Assembly (NCBI GenBank): GCA_004335835.1
Contig: RWJK01001731.1
Location: 426 to 64,425 of the forward strand
DNA: 64,000 bases
Reading direction: 5' to 3'
Origin: Scenedesmus sp. ARA3
Taxonomy: Eukaryota > Chlorophyta > Chlorophyceae > Sphaeropleales > Scenedesmaceae
Shown here: piece by piece, positions 1 through 10,570 of the stretch
Layout of the letters: each line of letters begins with the position of its first letter
Numbering within the stretch: the stretch's first letter is position 1
Notes under the pieces: model-generated
Databases searched by the model: none
What the model was told of the DNA's origin: nothing
The model's input: the letters and a program-made list of their open reading frames with translations, nothing else
Translations under genes and position numbers: made by a program

Positions 1-2
1 CT

Positions 3-275
3 GGTGGAGCCGCTTAGGGCCGGGAGGCCGCTGCATCAACCAGACATGCCGCATAGCAAGCGGCGGGCGGCCTACAGCCCTCGTACACCATGTTGCAGGC
101 AACGCAGACAGCAGGCTGTCAATCACCGCTACCGCAACCGGGCACTCCCAAAAATGGTGCACCAGACCAGGACACGCAGCGCCACACATGCAGGTATCAT
201 GCTGCTGGTGCATGCGCTCCGACGTAGGCAAGCCATCCATGACCAGCCGCCAATACGTCTCCTTGTACGCATTAT
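3..275 (-). mobile_element. Non-LTR retrotransposon 3' fragment (zf-RVT region)
   Basis: The minus strand reads open from about 275 to the window edge. It encodes AYKETYWRLVMDGLPTSERM, then a CxC segment (CMCGAACPG) and HHFWECPVA. An aromatic-rich WRL.. DGLPT..RM stretch followed by C-x-C...HH-x3-C is typical of the zinc-binding domain after the reverse transcriptase in plant and algal LINE-like elements (zf-RVT). No RT domain is visible because the rest lies outside the window. The fragment abuts telomere-like repeats. The family assignment comes from motif recognition only. It could be a live element cut by the window edge or a relic. Confidence 0.6.
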
Positions 276-299
276 AAACCCTAAACCCTAAACCCTAAA
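276..299. repeat. Interstitial telomere-like repeat (CCCTAAA)n
   Basis: Three full copies of AAACCCT plus AAA run without a mismatch. On the minus strand this is TTTAGGG, the plant and green-algal telomere unit. The array is too short for a chromosome end and has unique sequence on both sides, so it is interstitial here. It directly touches the retroelement-like coding sequence. Confidence 0.8.
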
Positions 300-391
300 G
301 GACGTCTTGGACAATCTTGGTGTTGTTGGTTCAAGGTGGCCTGATGAGCCTCTCATCGGCTGAAAAGTCACATGATGTGGGGCCGTCGACG

Positions 392-539
392 AATAGTGCC
401 TTGAAGTTCACCTGGCTAAAAGCGGTACCAAAACAAGTACCCACAAACTTGGGTCATTCCACGACGTCGAGGAATGACCCAAGTTTGTGGGTACTTGTAT
501 TGGTACCGCTTTTAGCCAGGTGAACTTCAAGGCACTATT
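392..539. repeat. 148-bp near-perfect palindrome (74-bp arms)
   Basis: Positions 392-465 and 466-539 are reverse complements with only two mismatched pairs (432/499 and 461/470). The centre is CGACGTCG at 462-469, so there is essentially no loop. The outer pair 391/540 does not match, which sets the boundary. A transcript of this stretch would fold into one long hairpin. Imperfect hexamers GTCGAC (385-390) and GTCAAC (542-547) flank it and could be decayed target-site duplications. The arms show no recognisable protein. It may be a foldback (MITE-like) element, a small-RNA precursor locus or an inverted duplication. Confidence 0.9.
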
Positions 540-540
540 G

Positions 541-1088
541 GGTCAACACTCTGGTGTTTACTATGGTTTCAGTGCAGCTTGGGCTGCAAGGAGAAGAGAT
601 GGGCTGTTAATGCCATTTGCAAGCCTAGTCTGGTCCCGCGCCAGGCCAACACAGTGCAGTGTGCAGTTGTTTACAGCTCACCCATGTAAGCGCTTGATTT
701 TTCAAATAAGTCACTTGTAACCTTGTTGACGGTTCAAACAACCAGTACGTGTTTCCTAGGCGACTGGTGGGCGCCTTACCTCTGCCTGACCTGTGCATGT
801 GCTGACCGGCAAAGTGATGACCTCGGCAGCGCAAGCACCCCTTGCAACTTTGTGGCGACGTGTTAAGTACATTCTGAAAAGTGATCTACCTACATTAATT
901 GGCTTGGCTGTCACGGACCCTCGCCCTGTCACAAAAGTTGTGGCTCAGCAGTAGCAGTGTGAGTGTAGAGCACCTGGAGCATTCAGCAGGTGTCGATTGT
1001 GTAAAGTTGCTGAGACGGTGTTTGGTTTATAGCGATATTGCTGGCCGCCGGAACTTGACTTCCTGCTCGGCAGCAACACACTGCAGCC
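541..1088. other. Intergenic, upstream of the bL34 gene
   Basis: No gene is supported here. The stretch should contain the promoter and 5' leader of the plastid bL34 gene, which starts at 1089, but no clear TATA element was identified. Short open frames on both strands have no recognisable content. Confidence 0.5.
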
Positions 1089-2293
1089 ATGGCTGCTTCA
1101 TTGATGCGCAGCAGCACTGCTTTTGGCTGCTTCACATCCCGCACCGTTGTTCGTCGGGCCGCAGTCAGCGTTGCTCCCCGCCTGAACACCATTGCTCCCG
1201 TGGTGGTGCCATCATGCTCGTTCCTAGGCGGTGCGTTGCGCTTAAGGCGATGATACATAGCAAACCCAGCCGCATGGGGAGCAGCTGCAACCTCAATGGG
1301 ATGCTGCAGGGCTTGCACCAGCAACAGCAGCATGCACCAGCAGCAGCCCTGCCAGGCAGCAGCAGCCAGTGAGCTGGCTTCACCCATGCTCAGAAGCTCA
1401 GCTTGCAGGCGTATTCATGTTGCAGGGTAGCAGTTCTGAGCGCTGCAGGGTGTCATTAGTGCTCAGCTGTGAAATGGTGTGCCTTCTGGACGTGCTCAGT
1501 CTGACGGCGACAGGCAGCTGCAGTGCTGGACTTCCTCAAAATATCTCGAGCACTGAAGCATGCAGCGCTGCATACGGTTGTTGATTTTCCTGCAGGATCT
1601 TTTGCCAGCCCAGTGTTCAGGACCAGCCCCGCCAAGGGCAGGGGTGCACTGGTGGTGGTGGCAGCTAACGGCGGCAAGTCCCTGGGCTGCACAAAGGGCG
1701 GCACACGCAGGTGCGCAGGCACAGCAGTTGCTGGGGCATGCATCATGTGGAACAGGCTCCAGGCCGAAGCGGCAGCAGCAGCGGCGGCGGCAGTGTTGCA
1801 GTAACAGTAGCCCAAGAAGCGGTAGCATGTTGCAGCATGGGAGGTGCACAAACAAGCAAAGCACCAGCGGCAGAGCCCTACAGCTCGGCGCAGGGACAGG
1901 AAAGCAGCCACATGCAGCAGGCACTGTGGTGCATCATACCGCGTGAGCAGCAACGGCGGAGCAGCAGGCTGCGATTGCTGCACTAGCGATGTTGCAGCAG
2001 TCGTCAGCTTGCAGGCTGTGGGGATGATGCCAGCCGGCAGCTCCCGTCAGCCGAGCAGCCAGCACATGATGCCCGAAGCTCCCCGTTGCTGTCTGTTGTT
2101 GATGTCTTTCCGCTGAACCTCTGCTGCTGCTGCTGCTGCTGTGTGGTGCTGCAGGGCGCGCCGCCGCACCTCTGGCTTCCGCACCCGCATGGCCAGCCCC
2201 ACAGGCCGCAAGGTGCTCAAGCTGCGCAGGAAGAGGGGCAGGAAGAACATCTGCCCGGCAAGCACACGCTCCAGCGCCGGCAAGAAGCAGTAA
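1089..2293 (+). CDS. Plastid 50S ribosomal protein bL34, nuclear-encoded
   Basis: There are three exons, 1089-1230, 1596-1710 and 2155-2293, with GT-AG introns and consistent phases. The spliced product is about 131 residues. The first exon ([20 protein letters not shown]) is rich in Ser, Thr, Ala and Arg without acidic residues, as in a chloroplast transit peptide. Exon 2 has [14 protein letters not shown]. Exon 3 gives [20 protein letters not shown] followed by [11 protein letters not shown], the diagnostic L34 signature (GFRxRM, GRxVLxxRRxKGRK). bL34 is a small basic protein of the large ribosomal subunit. The C-terminal extension after KNIC (about 13 residues) is longer than in bacteria. 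The start ATG sits in a good CC-ATG-G context. A TGTAA poly(A) signal lies at 2489-2493. A mitochondrial destination cannot be excluded, but the N-terminus favours the plastid. Confidence 0.88.
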
Positions 2294-3981
2294 CCGCCAT
2301 GGCAATGCTGCTAGGCGGCAGGGTGCCGGCGTGCGGCGCGGCCTGGCGATGCTGCTTTAGACACGGAGTAGTGTTGGTGCTGCTGCAGGGTTGGGTGGGG
2401 TTGGGTGGGTTTGTGAGGGGTGGTAGCTGTTGACGTTATAGAATGGGTTACTGGATCGAGGTTTCAGCCTATAAACGAGCGGGATGATTGTAACACGGAC
2501 ATCTTTCCTGCTATAACTGGCATCTTCCCGGTGCCTCGGCACCAGACCAGTGTATCAAAGAGTGGATGCGTGCACAAGACCATGGGGTGTGACTTGAAGC
2601 TCCCGCAGCCGCAACTTAGGTAGGAGCGTTACCAAAGTGCAAGGCGATACATGCTTGCAGCCCTGTGGCCAGTTAGCCCAGCAATGCAGTACTATTGTAG
2701 TACTGGTGGTGACCACTGGCAGTACTATCAGCACGCTGCTACTGGTAGTAACCAGCATGAAATGCTCTGCAAACAAAGCAGCCAGCAGCGACTGCCTGCA
2801 GCGCATCAGGTCATGCGCCATGACATACATATGTAGATCAAATTCCGAGCAGCAGTGCAAGTGCCGAAATAATCCCATCACAGCGCCGTCACACAGTCGG
2901 CGGCTTTTGATGGCTAATACAGTTGCTGCGGCGCAAACACCACTTCAGCATGGGGTATGCAACTGCTGACTGGACCACTATGGGGTGACCCTCAGCACCC
3001 TGCACCATTCACTTCAAAGTTGACGAGCAAATGCGGCTCTCGGCAAGTCAGTGCGTGAGCCATGCGGCTAGCGCACCACTGAGTGCCACTCAGTGGCTGG
3101 CACATCAACAGGGGTGGTTGAACCACGAAATAGGGGTTCAAAGGGGTTCAAACACATGCGACATCATTGACAATGACAACTGAGGAAATCCCGTGTGGCC
3201 GATACAATAGGACACGTGCACGACCATGCACAGCAGTACAGCACTGTACACAAGCCGCATGCTTGCCGATGGCACGCAACCGTTGCCTCAAATGCTGCTG
3301 CAACCGCTGTGATCACACGGCAATGCATCAAGGCACAGCAGGAGGCAGGCGCGCTGGTGCTGCAGATCATGCTGCCAGCGAGCTCAGTGGGTGATGCAGC
3401 ACTGCTTACACAGCAGCCCTGCAGGCATCAGGACTGGCTGTGGTGCAAAACCATGCAACAGGACTTGCATGGTACAGACATGCAGCTGCAGCCTGTGCAC
3501 CAGAACATCAGCTGAGCGCTGCCTGGGGTGGCTCTGGTGGTTGCGAGCCGGAACAGTCGGCTGTGAAGGAATAGCATCACCTGCTGTTGCCAGCCAGATG
3601 CTGCCCAGGGTTGCGGCGCATGCAGCAGCTGCCTTGGATCAGCTGCTGCGCAGTGCTGCGGCTCCACAGTGGAGGGGCGTGGGCGGTGTCAGCAGCTGGT
3701 GCTGCGTGGCTGCTGAGGCAGCCTGCAAGCAGACACATACACAGCCTGGTTGGTGGCACGGCATGCTCAGTGCTATCACCTAACACCAGGCAGAGGTGGC
3801 AAGGTGCAACACAGCCACCACTGCTCGGTAGGTAGTCGACAATGGTGGGACAGAGAGCAGATTTTGCTGTTGCACAGTGATTACCAGAGTCCCTGGAGTG
3901 ATGCCACAAGTCAGCTAGCCAACATGCCTGCGCCAGCCCACCTGGAGATGCAGAGGTGAAGCGCTGATGTGTTGACGCTTG
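2294..3981. other. Intergenic, between convergent 3' ends
   Basis: This lies between the stops of the bL34 gene (+) and the IMP2 gene (-), so it holds both 3' UTRs. It includes the TGTAA element at 2489-2493 and an imperfect inverted-repeat stretch of AGTACT/CCACTGG motifs near 2688-2750. No coding sequence is supported. Confidence 0.5.
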
Positions 3982-5431
3982 TCACACGTGCCTCCTGTCT
4001 GTCTGCAGCAGCCGTGCTGGCTGCTCCTGCACAGCCACCCTGCCCATGCGCGCTGGCGGCCACACAATGTGCGTCACGCGCCCCTCAAGCAGCCCCAAGT
4101 GCACCTGCAGCAGACAGGTCAGAACACAGCAGCTAGTGTGACGCGCAAGCATAGCAGGGTGTGCTAACCACATGGTACATGGTGAAAGCTGTGTATCCCT
4201 CAAGTGCCAGCAGACGCAAGATATCCAACATAGTTTAGCAATGCTATTATTGCCGTGTGCTGTGCCCTGTGACCTGTAACGACTGAGGTGTAGTGACACC
4301 TGATGCGTGCACAAGCTGCCTTGCTGCGCTGCGTGGCGCATACTCACGGGCCCAAAAGCTGACTTGGAGTCGCCACTCATGGGTGCATTGTCGCCCTCTA
4401 TCCAGCACCTGCCCTGCAGAGGCAGCAGCACCAGCAGCAAACGGCATGCAGTTGACACATATTTCATTACCCAGCTTCAACTGTGCATGCTGCATTACAC
4501 ATGCGCTTGAGGCCGTGAAAGAGCTCAACATGCTGGTGCAAAACGCACAGGATCTGCTGCAGCAGCAGGCAACTTGCATGCTCACAATGCCAGAGAGCTG
4601 GGTGGGCCGGCACCCAGCCGTGGCTCACCTGTGGCACCTCTGTCCAGGAGTGTGTCTTTGCGTCCTCTATGATGGTGTCGCCCTCCACTGCCAGCAGCCG
4701 CTTGATGATCTGCTGGTGGGGGTTGTCAGGCGCCCTGCGGCATCAATGTTGAGGTTGTTGTTGCAGTTGCAGTTGCGGCGGAAGCGCTTGCCAGCGCTGC
4801 TTTGCTTGGCGACCAGCAGCGCTGTTGCAACAGCTTGCTGTCCTGCAAGCAAACGACTGTGGAATGCCTGGCGCCTTGCTCGGGCAAAACAGGGTGCTGC
4901 TGCAGCTGCAAGAGCTGGTTTCGCCCTTGTTCTGGTGCGCCGAAGCAGTTCAAAGCGCTGGCGGTTGACTGCTGCACCAACGCTTCTGTTGCTGCTGCTG
5001 CGTCTGTTGCTGGCGGTCTGCAGTGCTGCTGCTGGTGATGCTACTCAGCACTGGTGCTCACCACAGCACGACTACTTCTCCAGGCGTGTAGCAGCGCTGC
5101 AGCTTCACGCTCAGCTTCTCAACCAGCACCCAGTCTGATGGGCCGTTGCTGTCTGGGTTGAGGGTAGGACGCATAGACGCGCCCTCAACTTTCAGTACAC
5201 TGGCGATGCAATCTGTACAGCAGCAAGCAGGCAGGCAGGCAGGCAGGCAGGCAGGCGGCAGCAGCAGCTCAACCAGTGAACGGAGAAGCAACAGCACCTG
5301 CAGATCAGCAGCTGATGTGCAAGACAAAGATCCTTGGTAGCTTAAAACAGCTGCCACTATGTTAAGTGCGCACCTGTGAATGCTATGCCCACGGGCAGCA
5401 GCCAAAGGCCCTGCCTGACAAACTTGTGCAT
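3982..5431 (-). CDS. IMP2: Mitochondrial inner membrane protease subunit 2 (IMP2-like)
   Basis: There are five exons, 5431-5374, 5212-5062, 4734-4629, 4413-4348 and 4104-3982, whose phases all close, giving 167 residues. The family is signal peptidase S26, IMP2 branch. An N-terminal hydrophobic anchor (LWLLPVGIAFT) leads to VEGASMRPTLNP, where Ser32 is the expected nucleophile. The general-base Lys81 lies in QQIIKRLLAVEGD. The conserved box GRCWIEGDNAPMSGDSKSAF then GPV, and the tail LGLLEGRVTHIVWPPARMGR, match IMMP2L proteins. IMP2 forms the inner-membrane peptidase with IMP1 and removes sorting signals from intermembrane-space proteins. The first Met of the conserved region was taken as the start; an in-frame Met at 5551 would add 40 residues without family resemblance. 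The gene is divergent from the EF-hand gene. Confidence 0.9.
5227..5256. repeat. (GCAG)n tetranucleotide microsatellite
   Basis: About 7.5 perfect GCAG units lie inside intron 1 of the IMP2 gene (intron 5213-5373). It is non-coding and likely length-polymorphic. Confidence 0.9.
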
Positions 5432-5858
5432 CTGGTTTTGTATACCTGGGGGTCTGGACACCCCTAGCTCGTGCCGGCTCAAGGATGTTATCTTTTTGCT
5501 TGGACTGCCTGATTTACTGCTGCAGCACTCCCCGTTGGTCGAACAGCTCAAGCAGCACTGCTGAGCAGAATCGTGCTGAGCCGCTGGGCAGCAGCTGTGC
5601 TGGGGGCGCAGCGATAATTGAGCACTGTGTAGTTTGACGTTAGTCGACGTCCACGATAAGCATCAGGCCAGCTACAGTAACTGTGTTATTGCCTGTACCC
5701 AAGCTACTGCGAAACGAGTGACTGAAGTGCTTCTGCGCTTGACATGGAAATTCATAAAACAGAACATTGTTGATAACAGGACTGTTAAACGAGCAACGAC
5801 ACGACGGGACAGCTGCTTCAACATCACCAAGCAGACACTAGCACAGCTACAAGGAAAC

Positions 5859-8534
5859 ATGACCACTAAGGGTCAGCTCCCGTTCACGGAACCAGAATGG
5901 AAGGTCCCAGGGTGAGTTTTATAAACCTACTGCAGGGGCAGCTGGGCACAAATTCAGTCTGGTGCAACTGGTGTCCATCCTTGTTGCAGTGCTGCCTGAG
6001 CTGTTCAGAAGCAGCATTTTCACAGCTCTGCGCAGGTTGCATTGCTTGTGAACCACTTGAATACAGATAAAACACGCTAGATAATGTACTTCACAGCTTG
6101 CAGCATGATGTAGTTCGTTTTGCAGCAAGTTGGCGCATGAAACTACTGTGGTGTGAGCAGGCTGCAGCCAGCTGGCACAGACAGCAGCCTGTGAGTGTAT
6201 ACAACGGCTTGGCACCCAAGTTGCGGAGAAGCAGCAGCTTGAGTCACCTGCTTCTGCTGGTGTTTCTGCCTGTCAGGTACACTGGTTTCATCCAAGGCTT
6301 GCAGGAGACATACAAGAAGACTCCTATCATGGCCCAGGTTGAGACAAAGACTCCGGGTGAGGAAAGCTTCATCCACACCCGCACCTGCAGCCCTCCAAAG
6401 ACCACCTACCACAGCATGCAGCGAGACCCCTGCAACTTTGAGGAGAACTTCAAGAAGCCAGAGGTAGACAACCTGTGGCCACGCCTGCAGGAGCGCGCAG
6501 CACAGGTGTGCATGAACGTCATCCAGAGCTGAAGAAGCAGCATTGAAGCAGCAACAAGCCATGAAGCAGCAGCTGCCATAGCAGCAGCATCTGACGGGAT
6601 GGCTTGAAATCTCGTGCAGAGTTGCCGGCAGCTGTATTGTGCGCTGGCACGATAGTTACAACTCCTGCTATGACACTCTTATCATGTGTTCCAGCAATGC
6701 AGTGTGCATTTCACCATGATAGACGGTTTAGTTGTGTTTCTTGTTGTGTTGCGGTTTCCCACAACGTCTGCCACTGCACGTGCATGCTGACTCCAGGACT
6801 CATTCAAGCCACCCTGCAGCAACATTGCGCTGGGAGATGAGCGCGTCAGCCCCTTCACCACCAGCTACTCAACAGACTTCTATGCTCCCTTCAATGCACA
6901 TGAGCGGCTGCGCAGTCCCATGCGCAACAAGGACCTGGCAGCTACACAGACCAGCCTCAAGGAGCACTATGCTTCCAGCTACAACAGGGTGGGAGAGTGA
7001 GTTGCTGTTGCTGTGCTGCAGAGATGCGCACACTGTGATTAGTTGGAGCCTCAGGCTGCAGTTGCAAAGCTGATTGTATGTGTACTTAATGCCAGCTGGT
7101 GTCGCGCCTGCAGCTGCAGTGTTGATGCATATGGGTTTGGCCAAACACCCGCCATCCTGCAAGAGTATTGCGCAGCGGCACTGCTACTGACTCAGCGTCA
7201 TGTTGACTGTCTTGCAGGAAGCGGCTGGCCAAGATGATCAGCACCATGCGCGAGCGCCTGTCAGCCAAGCTGGGCAACAACAACGACAACGCGTTCAAGA
7301 TGCGCAAGCTGTTTAAGATGTACGACAAAAAGGAGGTCGGCATGGTGAGCAGTGCGGCATGCACCTGTGGGGTGCAGCATCACTCGGTTCATAACCTCAC
7401 CAGCTGATCAAGGCCCTGCATTCCACCTGGCCGGCGCATCTGATGCACTGCGCAGCACTCGCTGGCTTGCTTGACGGCTGCCGCTGCTCCATGCTGCGCT
7501 GTTCTGCAGATCCACTTTGAGGACTTCCGCATGTTCAGCGAATCGTTTGGCATGCAGCTGGACGACGACTCGCTGCTGGCACTGTACCACGTGTACGACC
7601 CCACTGGCAGGTGAGCTGTGCGAGCCTTGAGCTTTGCATGCTGGCAGGCAGGCAGGCATGTCAACCCTTGCAAGCCTGACGTGGGTATGACAAGGCTGTT
7701 GGTGCTGCCGTCGGTTGAGCAAAGCCTTGTACAGATTTGCAGGCTGTTCATAATAACATGTGCTTGGTCCGCTTGCATACCATGAACGGCGTAATGCATG
7801 CCTGGGTGACAGCGTAAGGCAGTTGCAACTGTGTGTTTACACGAGCCTTGCTGGGTGTGCTGCCATTGCTGCTGCCTGCAGTGGCTACCTGGCGTACGAG
7901 GACATTGTGAAGCAGCTGCTGGACGGCGACTACTACGCCATGTACAGCCCAGCAGGCGTGGACAACACACAGGTGAGCACCTCCCTGCTGTCAGCCCAGC
8001 ACTATCATGGCTGCAGCCATTGTCAAGTTAGCGAGCTGCTGGCAGCAATCATCACGTTTGTCATGCGCAGCAACGGTGCCAGGGCGGCAGATGTACAGAC
8101 AGCGTCGTTTGACGCACTGCATGCATCAACAAGTCACCAGCAGGGCTCCAATGCTGCCGCCCGACTTTGCTCCTGGAGTAACCGACACCTGCAGCTATGA
8201 GCAGACGCTGTTGACTCGCACCTCAGCTGACTGTCCTGCTATAATCTCATGGCACCACCTGCAGGCACTGGTAGATGCCCAGGCAACAGAGAAGCTGGTG
8301 GCTAACCTGCGCAAGCGCATCAAGGGCAGCGTGGCAGACATGCGGTCAGTGTTTGCGTCATTTGACACGGCAGCCACAGGCGTGCTGCCGCACAAGACCT
8401 TTGAGGCGGGCTGTGCAGCGCTCGGGGTGGTGCTGAGCGCCAAGGAGCACGCCTGGGTGCAGCAGGCAGCAATGACGGCTGACGGCAGCGGCATGGTGCA
8501 CTGGGGCGTGTTCTGTGATGCCTTCAGGGAGTAG
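5859..8534 (+). CDS. EF-hand protein, probably ciliary/axonemal
   Basis: Six exons are traced: 5859-5911, 6277-about 6507, 6820-6996, 7218-7344, 7510-7610, 7882-7972, plus a terminal exon 8265-8534, for about 349 residues. The second donor (6506 or 6508) is the one uncertain junction; using 6508 closes the frame. The N-terminus MTTKGQLPFTEPEWKVPGYT continues into GFIQGL, and later come SPFTTSYSTDF and HYASSYNR. These Tyr/Pro-rich short motifs resemble those of axonemal microtubule-associated proteins. The C-terminal half has EF-hand-like units: FKMRKLFKMYDKKEVGMIHF, LLALYHVYDPTGSGYLAYED and MRSVFASFDTAATGVLPHKT. The loops lack some canonical acidic residues, so Ca2+ binding may be partial. 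No exact family is named. A TGTAA signal lies at 8598-8602. Confidence 0.7.
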
Positions 8535-10288
8535 GGCGGCTGCGATGTGATGTGCATCTCTGTGTGTGCGCAGCATGCATACATTTGGCTGACCGTGTGT
8601 AAAGTTCTGTCACCTACAGATTGGTGCAGTGCTTGGCAGACACTTGGTGCCCAGCTGCTAGGTGTGGCAGATGCACTGGTGGTGCCTGACAAAATGCAGC
8701 AGCCACCAAGCAGGATATTGAGCTGCTGCAGCTCGACAATGTCCTGCTGTGGCTTCTGCTGTGTGTTGAAAGTTTCAGCTGCTGGTGCCAGGGTGCTGTG
8801 CCATGTTGCCCAGGAACCAGTGAAACTGTACCAGAAGCATCAGCCAAACAACACTAGAGGCATCAACCATTGCAACATGCTGCAACATTATTTTTCTGAA
8901 AATGGTCGGCTGTCTGCAGTCACCACCAGGGTGCACATGTGTATGTGGTCATGCATACCACGCCAGAAGCAGCTCGGGCCCATCATTACGTGCTGCAATG
9001 GCAGCTAACACAGCATGTGCAGGGTTGCTTTGTACCGTTAACGATGTGCACTACACCTCTTCAAAGGCACTTGATTTTCAGTATGGTAACACGCTTGCCC
9101 AAAAGATTGTGTGGTGCCAGAATCAACTTCAGGCAGAGTGACGACTTGTGACTGGTGATGTTTTGTCTGCGTCATTGCATGCGGCAGTGGTTCTGCAAGC
9201 AAAGCAACTGCTGCTGTTGGCTTGCTGCCTTCTTCTGCTTGCTGTCGCTTCCTTGCTGGCTGGTGCCTGCTGTCACTTTCCTGCTGACTACTGCTTAACC
9301 ACCGCGGCTTGTACTTAATCTGCTGGGTAGCCACACACACCCTATTTAACAACTTGCAGTGCTATTTGCTGCGTCCACACAGCACATGCATGTGCCATAT
9401 GGCGGTGGCGCGCAAGGCAATCAATGTTGGTGTTGTTACCACTGCTGGTACCCGCCACTGGCAACTTGAGGCAACTCTGCTGCACTATATCAACTCAACT
9501 ACACCAAGAGAACCACCATCAGGCTGTCCTGCTGAACACTCCGAGTGTTGCTGAGTCAGCACTGCTGGCAGCTTGGTGTTCAAGTCAGACGATGACGACA
9601 CTTGTAAACCATTGATGCCACACACGCATGATGCCGAGCCGTGACCTTTACTACAATGGCGACGTCCCAAAACCTCACAAACCATTGGCCAGCCAACCCA
9701 GACAATACAAGCATCATGCTGCTGCGTCTGCAAATTTTACTTGAAGTATCAGCACAATGTGTATAACAAACTCAAGCTGCTAAGATGCACGATCATTCCC
9801 GCCATGATGCAAGGATAAGGCATGTAGGTGGACATGCATTGCACCATGCCAACTCCATTGGACTTTCACAGCGCTCAAGGCAACACATAGTCTTAGTACA
9901 ACTTGTAGTACAATGTGTTCCTCCGCGCGGGTGCTCTTCATCAGCCTCTACTGTGTCTTTACTGGACAGAATCGAGCCTTAACAGCTCAACCATGGGCCC
10001 ATACCATGTCTGCACAAAGCAGCACAAGGCAACAGTCTGTAGCACAGAAGCAATGCTGCAAGGCTGGAGGAACAACACGCAGCTGAAACTGCCAAACAAA
10101 GGATGGATGCATGCTCAACACGGCTGATGAGCAGCAGCCAGCACAACCTGCACAATCTATGCCTTGCACACCAAAACATGTCCTGCTTCACAACCTTCAC
10201 CCCTACTCCTGCTTACTGCTGCTGCTGCTCAAGCCTGTCGTGGTGGCGCTGCCATACATTGCTGGCCGAAATTGCAGACGTTGTTTCA
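8535..10288. other. Intergenic, convergent 3' region
   Basis: This stretch lies between the EF-hand gene stop and the stop of the small Cys-rich gene on the other strand. It holds a TGTAA element at 8598-8602, consistent with the 3' end of the EF-hand transcript. The remaining 1.7 kb has only short open frames without recognisable motifs. Confidence 0.5.
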
Positions 10289-10570
10289 TCAAGGCATGGG
10301 GGCCAGAGCAACAGCAGCACAGGCAGCCATGCAAGTTCCCAGTGCAGCATTGCACCCAACGATAACAGCAGGCGTGCCAGCGCCAGCAGTCACTGTACCA
10401 AAAGAAACTCCAGCTGCAGCGTAGCATGCCACAACGATTGCGTTGCACCCACTCTGGCACGTGCCATAGCCGAGAATGCCCAGCAGGCCTGCATCAGCAC
10501 TCCTGGGGCAGGTAGCCAGGGCCAGGATGAAGATGAGTGCCAAAGCAGCAGCAGCTCCGATTTTCTTCAT
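10289..10570 (-). CDS. Small secreted Cys-rich hydrophobic protein
   Basis: A single open exon encodes 93 residues. MKKIGAAAALALIFILALAT with a following ADA is a clear signal peptide with likely cleavage before GLLG. The mature part of about 66 residues is almost all Gly, Ala, Val and Cys. It has six cysteines in a near-symmetric arrangement: CQSGC (CxxxC), then two single Cys, then CMAAC (CxxxC). Small proteins of this layout occur in algae, fungi and oomycetes, mostly without known function. A splice-acceptor-like CTTGCAG lies 16-22 nt upstream of the ATG, so the 5' UTR may be interrupted by an intron. No function is assigned. The low-complexity hydrophobic core suggests a membrane-active, wall or structural role, but this is inference. 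Confidence 0.75.
   Translation of the reverse strand: MKKIGAAAALALIFILALATCPRSADAGLLGILGYGTCQSGCNAIVVACYAAAGVSFGTVTAGAGTPAVIVGCNAALGTCMAACAAVALAPMP

Noticed and set aside
4293..5138. 281-residue plus-strand open frame
   Set aside because: It is the antisense shadow of IMP2 exons and introns on the minus strand; it has no family features and Cys/Leu/Ala composition from CAG-rich DNA.
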